DNA from: Herbiconiux sp.
GTDB lineage: Bacteria; Actinomycetota; Actinomycetes; Actinomycetales; Microbacteriaceae
Direction: 5' to 3'
Length of the DNA: 36,919 bases
Assembly (NCBI RefSeq): GCF_023264855.1
Contig: NZ_JAHFUW010000046.1
Span: 1-36,919 of the forward strand
Under the pieces are notes generated by a model. That model saw nothing but the letters and a program-made list of their open reading frames with translations. It did no database searches and was not told the DNA's origin. The position numbers were made by a program, and so were the translations under genes. Each line of letters opens with the position of its first letter. Position 1 is the first letter of the stretch. This document shows, one piece after another, positions 1 through 11,164 of this stretch.

Positions 1-278
1 TCGCCTTCGGGGGTCTGGGTGTCGGGGGTGAGGTTGGTCCAGAAGATCGAGTGGTTGACGTGGCCGCCGAGGTTGAAGGCGAGGTCTTTCTCGAGCTTGT
101 TGACGTTGGCGAGGTTGCCGCTCTCGCGGGCCTCGGCGAGGGAGGCGAGGGCGGTGTTGGCGCCGGCGACGTAGGTGGCGTGGTGCTTGTCGTGGTGCAG
201 CTGCATGATCTTGCCCGAGATGTGGGGCTCGAGAGCGGCGTAGTCGTACGGCAGTTCCGGCAGCGTGTACTCAGCCAT
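1..278 (-). CDS. sodA: Superoxide dismutase (Mn/Fe type), N-terminal part
   Basis: Converts superoxide to hydrogen peroxide and oxygen, normally in the cytoplasm as a dimer or tetramer. The visible 92 residues begin [20 protein letters not shown], the standard start of the Mn/Fe-SOD alpha-hairpin domain. They carry the HHDKHH block (residues 28-33), which contains the first metal-ligand histidine, and a later NHSIFW segment, which contains the second. The C-terminal alpha/beta domain with the other ligands lies beyond base 1, so Mn versus Fe preference cannot be judged. The ATG at 278 follows a strong GAGGAGA ribosome binding site. It lies 122 bp downstream of whiA on the same strand but has its own promoter-like sequence, so it is probably transcribed independently. 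Confidence 0.97.
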   Translation of the reverse strand, partial: MAEYTLPELPYDYAALEPHISGKIMQLHHDKHHATYVAGANTALASLAEARESGNLANVNKLEKDLAFNLGGHVNHSIFWTNLTPDTQTPEG

Positions 279-340
279 TGATGATCTCCTCGTTCGTCTG
301 GCCGCCGGCCAGTGATGCGGCGGCTGTGAGTGTCGTTTTC

Positions 341-346
341 AGTCTA
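341..346 (-). promoter_or_regulatory. Candidate sodA promoter (-10 TAGACT)
   Basis: In the whiA-sodA gap the minus strand reads TAGACT at 346-341. The predicted start site is near 334, giving a leader of about 55 nt that carries the GAGGAGA ribosome binding site. The same hexamer recurs upstream of uvrA and rpsA in this window. No good -35 is visible. Inferred from sequence only. Confidence 0.45.
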
Positions 347-400
347 TTGCGGTTCGGCTTGCGCCGGGCTAGCGCCGAGATCGCGCTCAGGCTTCGTGCG

Positions 401-1378
401 TCAGTCGTCCAGGTCGGGCGGCAGGTTCGCCTCGGTGCCGGGGATGCCCTGGTCGGTGGCCTGCTTGTCGGCCATGGCCAGCAGACGCCGGATGCGGCCC
501 GCGATCGCATCCTTCGTCATCGGCGGATCGGCGTGGTGTCCGAGCTCGTCCAGGCTCGAGTCGCGGTGGGCGAGACGCAGCTCACCGGCGTACTTGAGGT
601 GATCGGGAATGTCTTCGCCGAGGATCTCCATCGCGCGCTCGACGCGGGCGCAGGCGGCGACGGCGGCCTGCGCCGAGCGCCGCAGATTCGCGTCGTCGAA
701 GTTCACCAGGCGGTTGGCGGTGGCCCGCACCTCGCGACGCTGGCGCATCTCCTCCCACTTGGTGACCGTGTCGGTGGCGCCCATCACCGAGAGCATCGCG
801 GCGATCACCTCGCCGTCACGGATGACGACCCGGTGGACACCTCGCACTTCGCGGGCCTTGGTGGAGATGCCGAGGCGGGAGGCGGCCCCCACGAGCGCCA
901 TCGCGGCCTCGTTGCCCGGGCAGGTGACTTCGAGGGCCGCCGAGCGGCCGGGATCGGTCAGTGATCCACTGGCCAGGAAGGCACCCCGCCAGACGGCGGC
1001 GAGGTCATCGCGCCCACCCGTGGTGAGACGGTTCGGAAGGCCGCGGATGGGCCGGCGCCGCGCATCCAGCAGCCCGGTCTGACGGGCCAACGTCTCGCCC
1101 CCCTCGAGCACGCGCACGAGGTACGAGCCGTCGCGACGACCGCCGGAGGGAGCGATCATCGAGACGTCGCCCTTCACACCGTAGAGCTCGGCCAGGTCGC
1201 GCAGCACGCGCTTGACGATGTCGGGGGTGTCGAGCTCGGCCTCGATCGCGATCCGCGACGAGATCAGGTGCAGCCCGCCCGCGAACCGCAGGATGGTGGC
1301 GAGTTCGGCAGCCCGGACGGTCGTCTTGCTGACCACGACACGGGTCAGTTCGTCTTTGACGTCGGCGGTGAGAGCCAC
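401..1378 (-). CDS. whiA: WhiA sporulation/cell-division transcription regulator
   Basis: WhiA is a conserved Gram-positive DNA-binding protein; in Streptomyces it acts with WhiB to switch on division and sporulation genes, and non-sporulating relatives keep it. At 325 aa this is the family's usual length. The N-terminal and central part (to about residue 210) is the degenerate LAGLIDADG homing-endonuclease-like fold, with the characteristic [13 protein letters not shown] and [11 protein letters not shown] segments. The C-terminal third, with [18 protein letters not shown] and the following helices, is the WhiA helix-turn-helix domain. The start is GTG at 1378, preceded by GAAGG at an 8-nt spacing. 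It follows rapZ on the same strand after 102 bp. The yvcK gene often found between rapZ and whiA is absent. Confidence 0.97.
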   Translation of the reverse strand: MALTADVKDELTRVVVSKTTVRAAELATILRFAGGLHLISSRIAIEAELDTPDIVKRVLRDLAELYGVKGDVSMIAPSGGRRDGSYLVRVLEGGETLARQTGLLDARRRPIRGLPNRLTTGGRDDLAAVWRGAFLASGSLTDPGRSAALEVTCPGNEAAMALVGAASRLGISTKAREVRGVHRVVIRDGEVIAAMLSVMGATDTVTKWEEMRQRREVRATANRLVNFDDANLRRSAQAAVAACARVERAMEILGEDIPDHLKYAGELRLAHRDSSLDELGHHADPPMTKDAIAGRIRRLLAMADKQATDQGIPGTEANLPPDLDD

Positions 1379-1480
1379 TATGGAAACCTTCTTCTACTTC
1401 TGTGCGTCCGAAGACGGATAACGGTGGTGCGCGTACCTCTGCTGCGGCCGGGGCTCGGAATCACCGGGGCCGCTGGCCGG

Positions 1481-2359
1481 TCATTCCCGGCCGAGGTCGC
1501 GGTGCTTGACGCTGACGACGACTCCGGGGAAGGTCGCCAGCTGCTCGGCCAGCTCTCGCGCGATGGCCACGGAGCGGTGCTTGCCGCCCGTACAGCCGAT
1601 CGCGATCGTGGCGTGCCTCTTGTTCTCCCGCTGATACCCGGCGAGAACGGGTTCGAGCGCCTTCGCGTAGGCGTCGACGAAGTCACGGGCGCCGGGCTGC
1701 CCCAGCACGTACTCGCTCACCTCGGTGTCGAGACCGGTGTGCGCGCGCAGTTCGGGAACCCAGAACGGGTTCGGCAGGAAGCGGGCGTCGGCGATGCCGT
1801 CGGCATCCGTCGGCGCCCCGTACTTGAAGCCGAAGCTCATCACGGTGAGTTGCACCCCGGCGGTGTCGGCCGTCGAGAAGCGCTCCTGCACCGCCGTAGC
1901 GAGCTGATGGATGTTGAGATCGGAGGTGTCGATCAGGATGTCGCTGGACTCGCGGATGGGGCTGAGGCGAGCGCGCTCGGCGCCGATCCCGTCCAGCAGC
2001 GTGCCGTTGCCCTGCAGCGGATGCGGGCGCCGCACCTGTTCGAAGCGGCGCACGAGCGCCTGATCCGTCGCCTCCAGGAACACCACGCGCAGCTGGATGC
2101 CGCCGCGCAGGGCCTGGATGATGTCTTGCAGGTCGGAGAAGAAGTCGCGCCCGCGCACATCCACCACCGCGGCGATCCGCGGCAGGGTCGAACCGGCGTG
2201 CTCGGCGAGGTCGACCAGCGGACGCAGCATCTGCGGCGGCAGGTTGTCGACCACGTACCAGCCGAGGTCTTCGAGCGCGTTCGCGACGGTGGACCGCCCC
2301 GCACCGGACATGCCCGTGACGATCAGCACTTCTTGCTGCTGAGGGGAATCGGGAGCCAT
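1481..2359 (-). CDS. rapZ: RapZ family nucleotide-binding protein
   Basis: Member of the RapZ (YvcJ) P-loop family. In E. coli RapZ is an RNA-binding adaptor that controls glmS through small RNAs. In actinobacteria the role is unclear, so only nucleotide binding and hydrolysis should be assumed. The 292-aa product has a Walker A motif GMSGAGRST (about residues 16-24, with Arg where many relatives have Lys, as in actinobacterial homologues), the LEDLGWYVVDNLPP block, the RRPHPL segment and the C-terminal IAIGCTGGKHRSV motif typical of the family. The start is ATG at 2359 with only a weak purine stretch upstream. It begins 39 bp after uvrC ends and is probably co-transcribed with it. Confidence 0.96.
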   Translation of the reverse strand: MAPDSPQQQEVLIVTGMSGAGRSTVANALEDLGWYVVDNLPPQMLRPLVDLAEHAGSTLPRIAAVVDVRGRDFFSDLQDIIQALRGGIQLRVVFLEATDQALVRRFEQVRRPHPLQGNGTLLDGIGAERARLSPIRESSDILIDTSDLNIHQLATAVQERFSTADTAGVQLTVMSFGFKYGAPTDADGIADARFLPNPFWVPELRAHTGLDTEVSEYVLGQPGARDFVDAYAKALEPVLAGYQRENKRHATIAIGCTGGKHRSVAIARELAEQLATFPGVVVSVKHRDLGRE

Positions 2360-2398
2360 CGTTCGCTTTCGCTTCGTAATCGGGACCGTCTGCCTAGC

Positions 2399-4324
2399 CT
2401 ACCCGGCGAGCGTTACGCGGATCTGCTCGGCCAGCACGGAGCCGATGCCCTTGACCTCGGCGATCGCCGTCACGTCCGCCTTCTTGAGTTCCGCAACCGA
2501 CCCGAAATGGCGCAGGAGTTCGCGCACGCGGGCGGGACCGAGCCCCGGCACCTCGGTGAGCACGGACGTGATGTCGCGCTTGCGCCGGGCCCGCTGGTGC
2601 GTGATCGCGAAGCGGTGCGCCTCGTCGCGGATGCGCTGGATCATGAACAGCGCCTCGCTGCCCCGAGGCAGGATGACCGGGTAGTCGGTGTCAGGAAGCC
2701 AGACCTCCTCGAGTCGCTTGGCGATGCCGGCCAGGAAGATCCCCTGCACGCCCGACTCCTCGAGAGCGCGCGCGGCCGCATTCACCTGCGGCTGGCCGCC
2801 GTCGACGATCAGCAGGTTCGGCGGGTAGGCGAACTTCTTGCGCTTCTCGGGCACGACGATCTCGTCGCGGGGTTCGCCTCCGGCTTCCGCCGCCAGCGCC
2901 TCGGCGACGTCGGCGGCCTCGCCCGCGGCATCCTTCTCCTCGTCGGTCTTGAGGTAGGCGAGCCGCCGGGTGATGACCTGGTAGATCGACTCGGTGTCAT
3001 CCGTCGAGTCGGCGATCGAGAACCGTCGGTACTGGTCTTTGCGGGCCAGCCCGTCTTCGAACACCACCATCGAGGCGACGATGTTGGTGCCCTGCAGGTG
3101 CGACACGTCGTAGCACTCCATGCGCAGCGGGGCATCCGTCATGCCGAGGGCTTCTTGGATGTCGGTGAGCGCCTGCGAGCGGGCCACGAAGTCGGAGGAT
3201 CGCCTGGTCTTGTAGAGCATCAGGTTGTTCTTGGCGTTCATGGTGGCGGTGGCCATCAGAGCCGCCTTCTCGCCGCGCTGGGCCGTGCGCAGGTGCACCT
3301 GGCCCTTGGCGCGCCGCTCCCCCAGCCAGGCCTCGAGCTCTTCGGTGTCATCGGGCAGGGCCGGCACGATGATCTCCTTCGGCGGCACTTCGCCCTCGTA
3401 GGCCTGCTGCAGGATCGAGTCGACCAGTTCGGAGGTGTCGACGTCGATCTCCTTGTCGACCGTCCACGAGCGCTCGCCCCGGATGCGCCCGGCGCGCACG
3501 ATGAACTGCTGAACGGATGCGGCCAGCTCGTCGTGCTCGATGGCGAACAGGTCGGCGTCGACACCGTCGCGCAGCACCACGGCGCTCTTCGCGAGCACGG
3601 CCTCGAGAGCCTGCAGCTGATCGCGGTACTTGGCGGCCGCCTCGTAGTCCTGCCGCTCGGCCGCCGCCTTCATGTTCTTGGTGGCCGCGGTGACGAAGCG
3701 CTTGTCGCCGCCGGCCATGAAGGCCACGAAGTCGTCGACGATCGCGCGGTGCTCGACGATCGTGACCTTGCCCGAGCACGGGCCGCCGCAGCGCCCGATC
3801 TGGCCCGGGAAGCAGGGCCGGCCGGTCTGCATGGCGTGCTTGTAGCTCGAATCGGAGCAGGTGCGGATGGGGAACGCCTTGATCATCAGGTCGATGGTGT
3901 CTTTGACGGCCCAGATCTTGGGGAACGGCCCGAAGTACCGGGCCCCGCGGATGCGGTGGTTGCGCGTCACGAGCACGCGGGGCGCCTCGTCGCCCAGCGT
4001 GAGCGCCAGGAAGGGGTAGGTCTTGTCGTCGCGGAACTTGACGTTGAACGGCGGATCGAACTCCTTGATCCAGGTGTATTCCAGCTGGAGCGACTCGATG
4101 TCGGTCTTGACGACTGTCCACTCCACGCCCGCGGCCGTCGTGACCATCCGCCGGGTGCGCTCGTGCAGGCTCCGCAACGGCGCGAAGTAGTTGCTGAGGC
4201 GGGCGCGCAGGTTCTTGGCCTTGCCCACGTACAGCACGCGGCCCTTCGCGTCTTTGAAGCGATAGACGCCGGGCTGGGTCGGGATCTCGCCGGCTTTGGG
4301 CCGGTAGGAAACTGTGTCTGCCAT
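2399..4324 (-). CDS. uvrC: UvrC excinuclease subunit
   Basis: UvrC makes both the 3' and 5' incisions around a lesion handed over by UvrA-UvrB. The 641-aa protein has all expected parts. The GIY-YIG nuclease is near the start (GVY at 19-21, YVG at 32-34) for the 3' cut. A UVR motif ([15 protein letters not shown]) contacts UvrB. An RNase H-like domain for the 5' cut includes [11 protein letters not shown] and [12 protein letters not shown], and tandem helix-hairpin-helix motifs ([25 protein letters not shown]) end the protein. The start [10 protein letters not shown] at 4324 is preferred over an in-frame codon at 4357, because family members begin just before the GIY-YIG domain and GAGG lies 6 nt upstream. 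A PafBC-type element precedes the gene. Confidence 0.98.
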   Translation of the reverse strand: MADTVSYRPKAGEIPTQPGVYRFKDAKGRVLYVGKAKNLRARLSNYFAPLRSLHERTRRMVTTAAGVEWTVVKTDIESLQLEYTWIKEFDPPFNVKFRDDKTYPFLALTLGDEAPRVLVTRNHRIRGARYFGPFPKIWAVKDTIDLMIKAFPIRTCSDSSYKHAMQTGRPCFPGQIGRCGGPCSGKVTIVEHRAIVDDFVAFMAGGDKRFVTAATKNMKAAAERQDYEAAAKYRDQLQALEAVLAKSAVVLRDGVDADLFAIEHDELAASVQQFIVRAGRIRGERSWTVDKEIDVDTSELVDSILQQAYEGEVPPKEIIVPALPDDTEELEAWLGERRAKGQVHLRTAQRGEKAALMATATMNAKNNLMLYKTRRSSDFVARSQALTDIQEALGMTDAPLRMECYDVSHLQGTNIVASMVVFEDGLARKDQYRRFSIADSTDDTESIYQVITRRLAYLKTDEEKDAAGEAADVAEALAAEAGGEPRDEIVVPEKRKKFAYPPNLLIVDGGQPQVNAAARALEESGVQGIFLAGIAKRLEEVWLPDTDYPVILPRGSEALFMIQRIRDEAHRFAITHQRARRKRDITSVLTEVPGLGPARVRELLRHFGSVAELKKADVTAIAEVKGIGSVLAEQIRVTLAG

Positions 4325-4334
4325 GGTTGCCTCA

Positions 4335-4356
4335 ATTCTCGCACCCGGCACCGACA
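4335..4356 (-). promoter_or_regulatory. PafBC-type (RecA-independent) damage promoter of uvrC
   Basis: On the minus strand TGTCGGTG (4356-4349) is followed by exactly 8 nt and GAGAAT (4340-4335) in the -10 place, then 10 nt to the uvrC ATG. The 8-mer forms the whole loop of a perfect 8-bp dyad (GCACCCGG 4341-4348, CCGGGTGC 4357-4364). Motif and spacing match the mycobacterial RecA-independent damage promoter TTGTCRGTG-N8-TAnnaT, although the -10 departs from TAnnnT. If used, the transcript would start about 4 nt before ATG and lose the GAGG site, so another start site may also exist. Confidence 0.6.
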
Positions 4357-4427
4357 CCGGGTGCCCTTACGATCGTGTGTGCGGTGCGCGCTGAGCGGAC
4401 AGGCAGAAAAGCGGAGAGGTCGGAACC

Positions 4428-5777
4428 ATGAGCACCAAACGGAGGCCGGGCGGACGACGCCCGTCGACAGGGCGGTCGGAGACCGGCACCACGGCGCTTC
4501 TGGTGCGGTTCGAGCGGTGGTACGCGCAGCACGCGGCCTCGGTCGACGGGCACGATCACGCCTCGGCGCCCGAGACCACGGCCCTGCTCGGAAAGCTGTT
4601 CGAGCTGTCGTCGCGGCGCCTGCACGAACCGGTGGTGGAGGTGCTCGATCCCCTCCTCGCGGCGGTCGAGGCCGACCCCGAGCTGGCGCCTCGCCTCCCC
4701 GAGGTCATCGAGACCCTCGAGCACTACCTCGACTTCGCGGTGGAGACGGGCGCCTGGGAAGGCACCGACGCGCAGATCGATGCGAGCTCGGATCTGCTCG
4801 AAGACGCCTACGACATCAGCACCCGCCTCCTGCTGCACCTGATCGATGCCCTGGAAGACGTCGACGACGTGCCGCGCGCCGAGGAACGAGCCGCATTCGA
4901 GGGATTGGCCTCCGCCATCTCCACGCCCGAGCAGCTGACCGAGCGGCTGCGCGAGGTGCTGCGCAGCGCTGAGGGCGACGCCGCCTCCGAGCCACGAGCG
5001 CTCGCTCAGGAGCGCGTGCTCGGCCTGCTCTGCGTCGCCGCCAACCCGCTCCTGCTGCCGTCGACCCCGGTGGAGCAGATCGTCGAGCTGCTCGACATCG
5101 CGGCCGGCGCCGCAGGCACGCTGTCGGGTGAGGCCGACGGCGAGACCGACCGGATGCTGGGCGAGCTGACGAGCGACGGCATCCTGACCCTCATCGGCCC
5201 GGCCGGCGATTCACGGTACGAAGCCCCCACGGGCCTGCGTGCCGCCCTGGCCGATGCGATCGACGACATCGCCGACGAGCTGGGGCTGTTCGACGACGGC
5301 CGTAATCCGCATCAGCCGGGCACCGTGCTGGGCCTGCGCGTCGACGTGCAGGGATCGGAGCCGGCGGTGTGGAGGAGCCTTCTCCTGGAGGCCGACGCCG
5401 ATCTGGGCGAACTGCACCTGGCCGTTCAGTTGAGCCTGGACTGGCCGAACGCGGAGTCGCACGGCTTCACCGCGGCGAGTGAACCCGACGAGGTCTACAC
5501 GTCGGCCGACCGAATCGCCGACGAGCCCGACGACGAGAGACTGGTCGACGAGAACGAGGTCGAGGTCGGAGAGCTGCTCGCCGAGCTGGGCGACGACCTG
5601 CACTACGAGTACGGCGACGAGGAGCCTCGCCGGGTGGCCATCCGGCTCGAGCGCGTCGAGCCCGCCGGCGATGGCGGGGGCAGCGGCGACCGCTCGCTCC
5701 CCCGCTGCGACGACACCTCGCCGGAGACGGACGTCACCGCCGCCGACGCGCTGCTCGCCCCGCTCCGCCTGCGCTGA
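4428..5777 (+). CDS. Helical protein with C-terminal pRiA4b ORF-3-like domain
   Basis: Function unknown. About 290 N-terminal residues are acidic, helix-rich and not recognised; they resemble long helical bundles (for example VIETLEHYLDFAVETGAW and LLLHLIDALEDVDDV). Residues of roughly 295-410 fit the plasmid pRiA4b ORF-3-like domain (PF07929, also in IS1096 TnpR): VLGLRVDVQGSEPAVWRSLL, then LGELHLAVQLSLDWPNAESHGF, and an acidic tail region LHYEYGDEEPRRVAIRLE. The usual FxYDFGDxWxH signature is degraded here to YEYGDEEPRRV. The C-terminus (about 40 residues) is Gly/Asp/Ala-rich and looks disordered. The start ATG at 4428 has GAGAGG upstream. It is divergent from uvrC and convergent with uvrA, with 19 bp between its stop and the uvrA stop. 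No transposase is nearby. Confidence 0.85.
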   Translation: MSTKRRPGGRRPSTGRSETGTTALLVRFERWYAQHAASVDGHDHASAPETTALLGKLFELSSRRLHEPVVEVLDPLLAAVEADPELAPRLPEVIETLEHYLDFAVETGAWEGTDAQIDASSDLLEDAYDISTRLLLHLIDALEDVDDVPRAEERAAFEGLASAISTPEQLTERLREVLRSAEGDAASEPRALAQERVLGLLCVAANPLLLPSTPVEQIVELLDIAAGAAGTLSGEADGETDRMLGELTSDGILTLIGPAGDSRYEAPTGLRAALADAIDDIADELGLFDDGRNPHQPGTVLGLRVDVQGSEPAVWRSLLLEADADLGELHLAVQLSLDWPNAESHGFTAASEPDEVYTSADRIADEPDDERLVDENEVEVGELLAELGDDLHYEYGDEEPRRVAIRLERVEPAGDGGGSGDRSLPRCDDTSPETDVTAADALLAPLRLR

Positions 5778-5796
5778 CGCCTGCGGCGAGGGACTG

Positions 5797-8766
<2,970 letters not shown>

Positions 8767-8772
8767 CCCGAA

Positions 8773-8794
8773 AGTCTATGTCGACCCACCGACA
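8773..8794 (-). promoter_or_regulatory. PafBC-type damage promoter of uvrA, leaderless
   Basis: Minus strand: TGTCGGTG (8794-8787), 8 nt, -10 TAGACT (8778-8773), 6 nt, then the GTG start at 8766. This is the mycobacterial RecA-independent damage promoter layout, and the geometry predicts transcription starting at the start codon itself. It gives uvrA its own promoter although uvrB lies upstream on the same strand. Sequence match is direct; regulation is inferred. Confidence 0.8.
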
Positions 8795-8808
8795 CCGGCC
8801 CGCGATTA

Positions 8809-8833
8809 CGCTCTGGGCGGCACGCCCAGAGCG
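8809..8833. repeat. Perfect hairpin in the uvrB-uvrA gap
   Basis: Arms CGCTCTGGGCG (8809-8819) and CGCCCAGAGCG (8823-8833) pair over 11 bp with a 3-nt loop. There is no T-run on either side, so it is not a classical intrinsic terminator. It lies just upstream of the uvrA promoter and could end or slow uvrB transcription. Confidence 0.6.
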
Positions 8834-8874
8834 ATACAGGCACAGCGCTGTGGGCGGCACCCCGGCAACGATTC

Positions 8875-8900
8875 GGCGGGATTGCCTCGCGGATCCCGCC
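8875..8900. repeat. Inverted repeat GGCGGGAT / ATCCCGCC
   Basis: Eight-bp arms (8875-8882 and 8893-8900) with a 10-nt loop in the uvrB-uvrA gap. The right arm is followed by a second GATCCCGCC copy (8901-8909), a short tandem duplication. No tail typical of a terminator. Confidence 0.5.
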
Positions 8901-8911
8901 GATCCCGCCAA

Positions 8912-8990
8912 CGCAACGACGGAGTTTCGCGCACTTCGCAGCCAACGACGTATCCTCAGCCCGAATCGGGCCCGAGGCTCCGTCGTTGCG
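8912..8990. repeat. 13-bp inverted repeat next to the uvrB stop
   Basis: CGCAACGACGGAG (8912-8924) and CTCCGTCGTTGCG (8978-8990) are perfect 13-bp arms 53 bp apart; the right arm ends 1 bp from the uvrB stop codon. Together with two other hairpins it makes the whole 225-bp uvrB-uvrA gap palindrome-rich. No gene was found in this gap. Confidence 0.6.
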
Positions 8991-8991
8991 C

Positions 8992-11061
8992 TCAGCTGAT
9001 GTGGCCGGCCTTCTCCATCTGGCGGAGTTCGCGCTTGAGTTCGGAGACCTCGTCGCGCAGGCGGCCGGCCAGCTCGAACTTGAGCTCGGCGGCGGCCTCG
9101 AGCATCTGGCTGTTGAGGTCGGCGATGATGCCTTCGAGGTCGTTCGCGCCGGCGGCGGCGATGCCCTCGCGGCGCAGGTTCGGGGTGGGGCTCTTCTTGC
9201 CCCGGCCCGAGCGCTCGCGCAGCAGGTCGGCGGTGTCGGCGCCCTCGCGCGCCAGCGCCTCGGTGATGTCGGCGATCTTCTTGCGCAGCGGCTGCGGATC
9301 GATGCCGTGCAGCGTGTTGTACGCCACCTGCTTCTCGCGCCGGCGGTCGGTCTCGTCGATCGCCAGACGCATCGAATCCGTCATCTTGTCGGCGTAGAGA
9401 TGCACCTCGCCCGAGACGTTCCGGGCGGCACGACCGATGGTCTGGATGAGCGAGGTCGACGAGCGCAGGAAGCCCTCCTTGTCGGCATCCAGGATCGCCA
9501 CCAGCGACACCTCGGGAAGGTCGAGCCCCTCCCGGAGCAGGTTGATGCCCACGAGCACGTCGTACACGCCCATCCGCAGCTCGGTGAGCAGCTCGACGCG
9601 GCGTAGCGTGTCGACATCCGAGTGCAGGTAACGCACTCGCACCCCGGCCTCGGTGAGGTAGTCGGTGAGCTCCTCGGCCATCTTCTTGGTGAGCGTGGTG
9701 ACGAGCACCCGCTCGTCTTTCGCGGCCCGGATGCGGATCTCCTCGAGCAAGTCGTCGATCTGCCCCTTCGAGGGTTTGATCACCAGCGTCGGGTCGATCA
9801 GACCGGTGGGGCGGATGATCTGCTCCACCACGCCATCCGCGATGCCCATCTCGTACTTGCCGGGAGTGGCCGAGAGATAGACCGTCTGGCCCACGCGGTT
9901 CTTGAACTCGTTCCACTTCAGCGGCCGGTTGTCGAGCGCGCTCGGCAGCCGGAAGCCGTGGTCGACCAGCGTGCGCTTGCGCGAGGAGTCGCCCTCGTAC
10001 ATGGCGCCGATCTGCGGCACGGTCACGTGCGACTCGTCGATCACCACGAGGAAGTCGTCGGGGAAGAAGTCGAGCAGGCAGTGCGGTGCCTCACCCGGCG
10101 CGCGGGCGTCGATGTGCCGTGAGTAGTTCTCGATGCCCGAGCAGAAGCCGATCTGCTGCATCATCTCGAGGTCGAAGGTGGTGCGCATCCGCAGCCGCTG
10201 GGCTTCGAGCAGCTTGCCCTCGCGCTCGAGCACGGCCAGCCGGTCGTGCAGCTCGGTCTGGATGGTCTCGATGGCGCGGTGCATCACATCCGTGTCGGCC
10301 ACATAGTGCGAGCCCGGGAACACCGAGACCGACTCCAGCTTCTTCACGATGTCGCCGGTGAGCGGATGCAGGGCGTAGAGCCCCTCGATCTCGTCACCGA
10401 ACATCTCGATGCGGATCGCCAGCTCTTCGTACATCGGGATGATCTCGATGGTGTCGCCGCGCACCCGGAAATTGCCGCGGGAGAAGTCGACGTCGTTGCG
10501 CTGGTACTGCATCGACACGAAGCGCCGGATGAGCTTGTCGCGGTTGATGCGGTCGCCCACCTGCAGCGCGATCATCGCCTTGAGGTACTGCTCCGGTGCA
10601 CCGAGGCCGTAGATGCAGGACACGGTCGAAACGACGATCACGTCGCGCCGGGAGAGCAGCGAGTTCGTGGTGGAGTGCCGCAGCCGCTCGACCTCGGCGT
10701 TCACCGAGGAGTCTTTCTCGATGAAGGTATCGGTCTGCGGCACGTAGGCCTCAGGCTGGTAGTAGTCGTAATAGGAGACGAAGTACTCCACGGCGTTGTT
10801 GGGCATCAGCTCGCGGAACTCGTTCGCCAGCTGTGCCGCGAGCGTCTTGTTGTGCGCGAGCACCAGCGTGGGCCGCTGCACCTGCTCGATCAGCCAGGCC
10901 GTCGTGGCCGACTTTCCGGTACCGGTGGCGCCCAGCAGCACGACATCCGTCTCGCCGGCGTTGATGCGGCCCGCGAGCTCGGCGATGGCCGCCGGCTGGT
11001 CTCCACTCGGCGTGTATTCACTGATGACCTCGAAGGGGTGTACAGAGCGAGTGGGTTCCAT
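8992..11061 (-). CDS. uvrB: UvrB excinuclease subunit
   Basis: UvrB is the helicase-like core of nucleotide excision repair: it verifies the lesion after UvrA loading and recruits UvrC. The 689-aa protein is of normal length. It shows Walker A GATGTGKS (44-51), the beta-hairpin region [16 protein letters not shown], the DEAD-type box VVIDESHV, helicase motifs [20 protein letters not shown] and QTIGRAARN, and the C-terminal UVR motif ([16 protein letters not shown]) that pairs with UvrC. The start ATG at 11061 gives [16 protein letters not shown], and a -10 hexamer exactly 6 nt upstream implies a leaderless message. It is divergent from pfkA, with 103 bp between the two starts. Confidence 0.98.
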   Translation of the reverse strand: MEPTRSVHPFEVISEYTPSGDQPAAIAELAGRINAGETDVVLLGATGTGKSATTAWLIEQVQRPTLVLAHNKTLAAQLANEFRELMPNNAVEYFVSYYDYYQPEAYVPQTDTFIEKDSSVNAEVERLRHSTTNSLLSRRDVIVVSTVSCIYGLGAPEQYLKAMIALQVGDRINRDKLIRRFVSMQYQRNDVDFSRGNFRVRGDTIEIIPMYEELAIRIEMFGDEIEGLYALHPLTGDIVKKLESVSVFPGSHYVADTDVMHRAIETIQTELHDRLAVLEREGKLLEAQRLRMRTTFDLEMMQQIGFCSGIENYSRHIDARAPGEAPHCLLDFFPDDFLVVIDESHVTVPQIGAMYEGDSSRKRTLVDHGFRLPSALDNRPLKWNEFKNRVGQTVYLSATPGKYEMGIADGVVEQIIRPTGLIDPTLVIKPSKGQIDDLLEEIRIRAAKDERVLVTTLTKKMAEELTDYLTEAGVRVRYLHSDVDTLRRVELLTELRMGVYDVLVGINLLREGLDLPEVSLVAILDADKEGFLRSSTSLIQTIGRAARNVSGEVHLYADKMTDSMRLAIDETDRRREKQVAYNTLHGIDPQPLRKKIADITEALAREGADTADLLRERSGRGKKSPTPNLRREGIAAAGANDLEGIIADLNSQMLEAAAELKFELAGRLRDEVSELKRELRQMEKAGHIS

Positions 11062-11067
11062 GCAATA

Positions 11068-11089
11068 AGTTTAGGTTGGGCCACCGACA
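11068..11089 (-). promoter_or_regulatory. PafBC-type damage promoter of uvrB, leaderless
   Basis: Minus strand: TGTCGGTG (11089-11082), 8 nt, -10 TAAACT (11073-11068), 6 nt, ATG at 11061. It is the same layout as at uvrA. The element also forms one arm of a 7-bp dyad, CACCGAC / GTCGGTG (11082-11088 and 11095-11101), in the shared uvrB-pfkA gap. Confidence 0.8.
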
Positions 11090-11164
11090 CCAGCGTCGGT
11101 GCTCGCTCAGAGCGATATGCCGAGCGTCCCCCTCTCCCACCACCACATCGAGGCGGAACTTCAG

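Noticed and set aside
1268-4972. Very long open frame on the plus strand opposite whiA, rapZ and uvrC
   Set aside because: It lies antisense to three well-recognised genes, has Val/Gly/Asp/Arg-biased shadow composition and no family resemblance; in high-GC DNA such frames stay open by codon bias.
4428-5777. Insertion sequence carrying the pRiA4b-domain gene
   Set aside because: No transposase, no terminal inverted repeats and no target duplication were visible around it.
8773-11101. LexA boxes upstream of uvrA and uvrB
   Set aside because: No CGAAC-N4-GTTCG-like dyad was found there; the shared element is TGTCGGTG-N8-TAnnnT instead.
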